The notes beneath the pieces were generated by a model. The model did no database searches and was not told where the DNA came from. It saw only the letters and a list, made by a program, of their open reading frames with translations. A stretch of 64,000 bases of DNA from Coenobita brevimanus (lineage: Eukaryota > Arthropoda > Malacostraca > Decapoda > Coenobitidae), in assembly GCA_032717465.1 (NCBI GenBank), contig CM064655.1, positions 16,356,902 through 16,420,901 on the forward strand, given 5' to 3'. The position numbers and the translations under genes are program-made. Each line of letters begins with the position of its first letter. Positions within the stretch are counted from its first letter, which is position 1. Of the stretch, positions 63,025-64,000 are shown piece by piece.

Positions 63025-64000
63025 TAGAACCATGTCATGACAAGTATATAAACAAGATGATAAAATTGATGTACTCAAATGTGGATGGAATGGTATCTAA
63101 ATTACTAGAGATGAATGATTATGTCAGAGAAAATGAACCACAAATAATATGCCTAACTGAGACAAAATTAACACCAAGGATATCCAATGACATACTAAAC
63201 TTAGAGGAATACAATATATGGAGAAGAGACAGAAACTTAAAAAAGGAGGAGGAATTATAATATTAACTAAGAAAAATCTAAAAGTCAAGGAAATAAACCT
63301 AGATATACCATCACAAGTAGAACTGATTGCAGTAGAGATCGACACATCTGAAAGTAAAGTAATTGTAGCCAATTTGTATATGCCACCCAGATCAAACACA
63401 TGGGAAAGAGACGAATATGAGGACCTGGCAGAGAGTACAATTCAGAGTATAAGATCCTTGCTACATAAAATGGAAGAGAAATCGGAAAGAATTATACTAA
63501 CTGGGGATTTCAATACAAATATAAATTGGAATACTCTAGATATAAATAGCCAAGAAAGCTGTTGGGACCAAAAGCTCCTGGATCTCGTACAAGAGTTTTT
63601 CTTAACGCAACATGTGAGGGAAACCACTAGAATAGAGGACTTGATGTACCTTCAGTGCTAGATCTAATATTTACTAGGCAAGAAAATGACATTGACAGTT
63701 TAATATATCACCCTCCACTCGGCAAAAGCGATCATGCAGTACTAAATTATAACTTCAGGATAGCATATGACATAGTAAACAGCAATGACAGTTACAAAAA
63801 GAGACTAAACTATAAAAAGGGAAATTATCAAGACCTAAAGAAGTATTTCTTAGAAGTTGACTGGGAAAATGAGCTTAGAGGACAAGATTTAAATGCTGTA
63901 TATAAAAATTTTTGTGAATTTTATGAAATAGGAGTCCAGAAGTACATCCCACAGCACAAAGAAGCAGATAAGAAAATACAGAAATGGTTCAATACAGAAT
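62949..64000 (+). pseudogene. CR1-B ORF2 (endonuclease part), frameshifted, incomplete at window edge
   Basis: In the -1 frame from the T7 (62950-62956) there is no stop through KLMYSNVDGMVSKLLEMNDY, VRENEPQIICLTETKLTPRI and YNIWRRDRNLKK. A small deletion near 63245 breaks KKGGGI; the next frame has IILTKKNLKVKEINLDIPSQ, NLYMPPRSNTWERDEYEDLA and IILTGDFNTNINWNTLDINS. Another shift near 63640 leads to LDLIFTRQENDIDSLIYHPP and LGKSDHAVLNYNFRIAYD. The APE-type endonuclease catalytic blocks (TETK, GDFN, SDH) are all present. The RT lies outside the window. Confidence 0.9.

Larger units (their letters stand above)
61771..64000 (+). mobile_element. CR1-B LINE with complete 5' end (copy B3), runs off window
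   Basis: The 5'UTR starts CTCTCCATACCAGCTC after (AC)n. ORF1 spans 62012-63024 with one frameshift. ORF2 starts in the -1 frame and runs out of the window in the endonuclease-RT linker (EIGVQKYIPQHKEADKKIQK). Frameshifts occur at about 63245 and 63640. Head-to-tail with A6. Confidence 0.93.

Overview
This 64 kb window looks like repeat-rich nuclear DNA of an arthropod. A decapod crustacean is my inference, from the density of LINEs, the long (AC)n tracts and a short CCTAA (arthropod telomere-type) run. I see no rRNA, bacterial operon, CRISPR array or virus. Most of the sequence is nested transposable elements. The only host-gene signal is a pair of putative exons on the minus strand (24862-25021, then 10205-10353). 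Both have canonical splice sites and a matching codon phase, so much of the window may be intron.

The dominant elements are two related CR1-like non-LTR retrotransposon families, here called CR1-A (copies at 231-4467 minus, 27174-33159, 40543-41767, 41806-45742, 50014-50614 plus 57387-58047, and 60686-61759) and CR1-B (1-198 minus, 45755-49978, 58873-60664, 61771-64000). A more decayed relative, CR1-C, lies at 34170-36913. Each encodes a coiled-coil ORF1 with an L1-ORF1p-like C-terminal motif, then an APE-type endonuclease and reverse transcriptase. In all three lineages the endonuclease/RT frame lies at -1 to ORF1 and overlaps its end at or next to a T-rich stretch. One CR1-A copy has an extra T there and is a natural single-ORF fusion. 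Every visible CR1-A/CR1-B 3' end runs into (AC)n, and all five full-length 5' ends start directly after (AC)n. This gives head-to-tail chains separated only by (AC)n (40.5-50.6 kb and 57.4-64 kb), the pattern expected for insertion targeted to AC microsatellites. Two tRNA-derived SINEs (4539-4790 minus, 26812-27120) also sit between AC tracts.

Other retroelements are RTE-type LINEs (five minus-strand copies of RTE-1 with (TATC)n/(GATA)n tails, and one full-length RTE-2 at 52577-55906 with an 8-bp target duplication), two decayed jockey-like LINEs (15500-18990 minus, 19100-23435 plus), two fragments of another LINE ending in a shared tail (13440-14067, 26058-26335), and a composite tRNA-derived SINE family.

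DNA transposons are all non-autonomous but well delimited. Two are piggyBac-like relatives of one family (5783-6782, 27290-29059) and a third is a different piggyBac-like MITE (7757-8521). There is a hAT-like element (21080-22541, 8-bp duplication), a pogo/Tigger-like MITE (25391-25952) and a 6.8 kb TA-flanked element with 26-bp inverted ends (50615-57386). Several sit inside LINE copies, and other copies of the same LINE in the window supply the empty site, so boundaries are known to the base and relative ages can be ordered.

Boundaries and reading-frame breaks come from comparing copies within the window. Clade names come from motif recognition only and were not tested by search.
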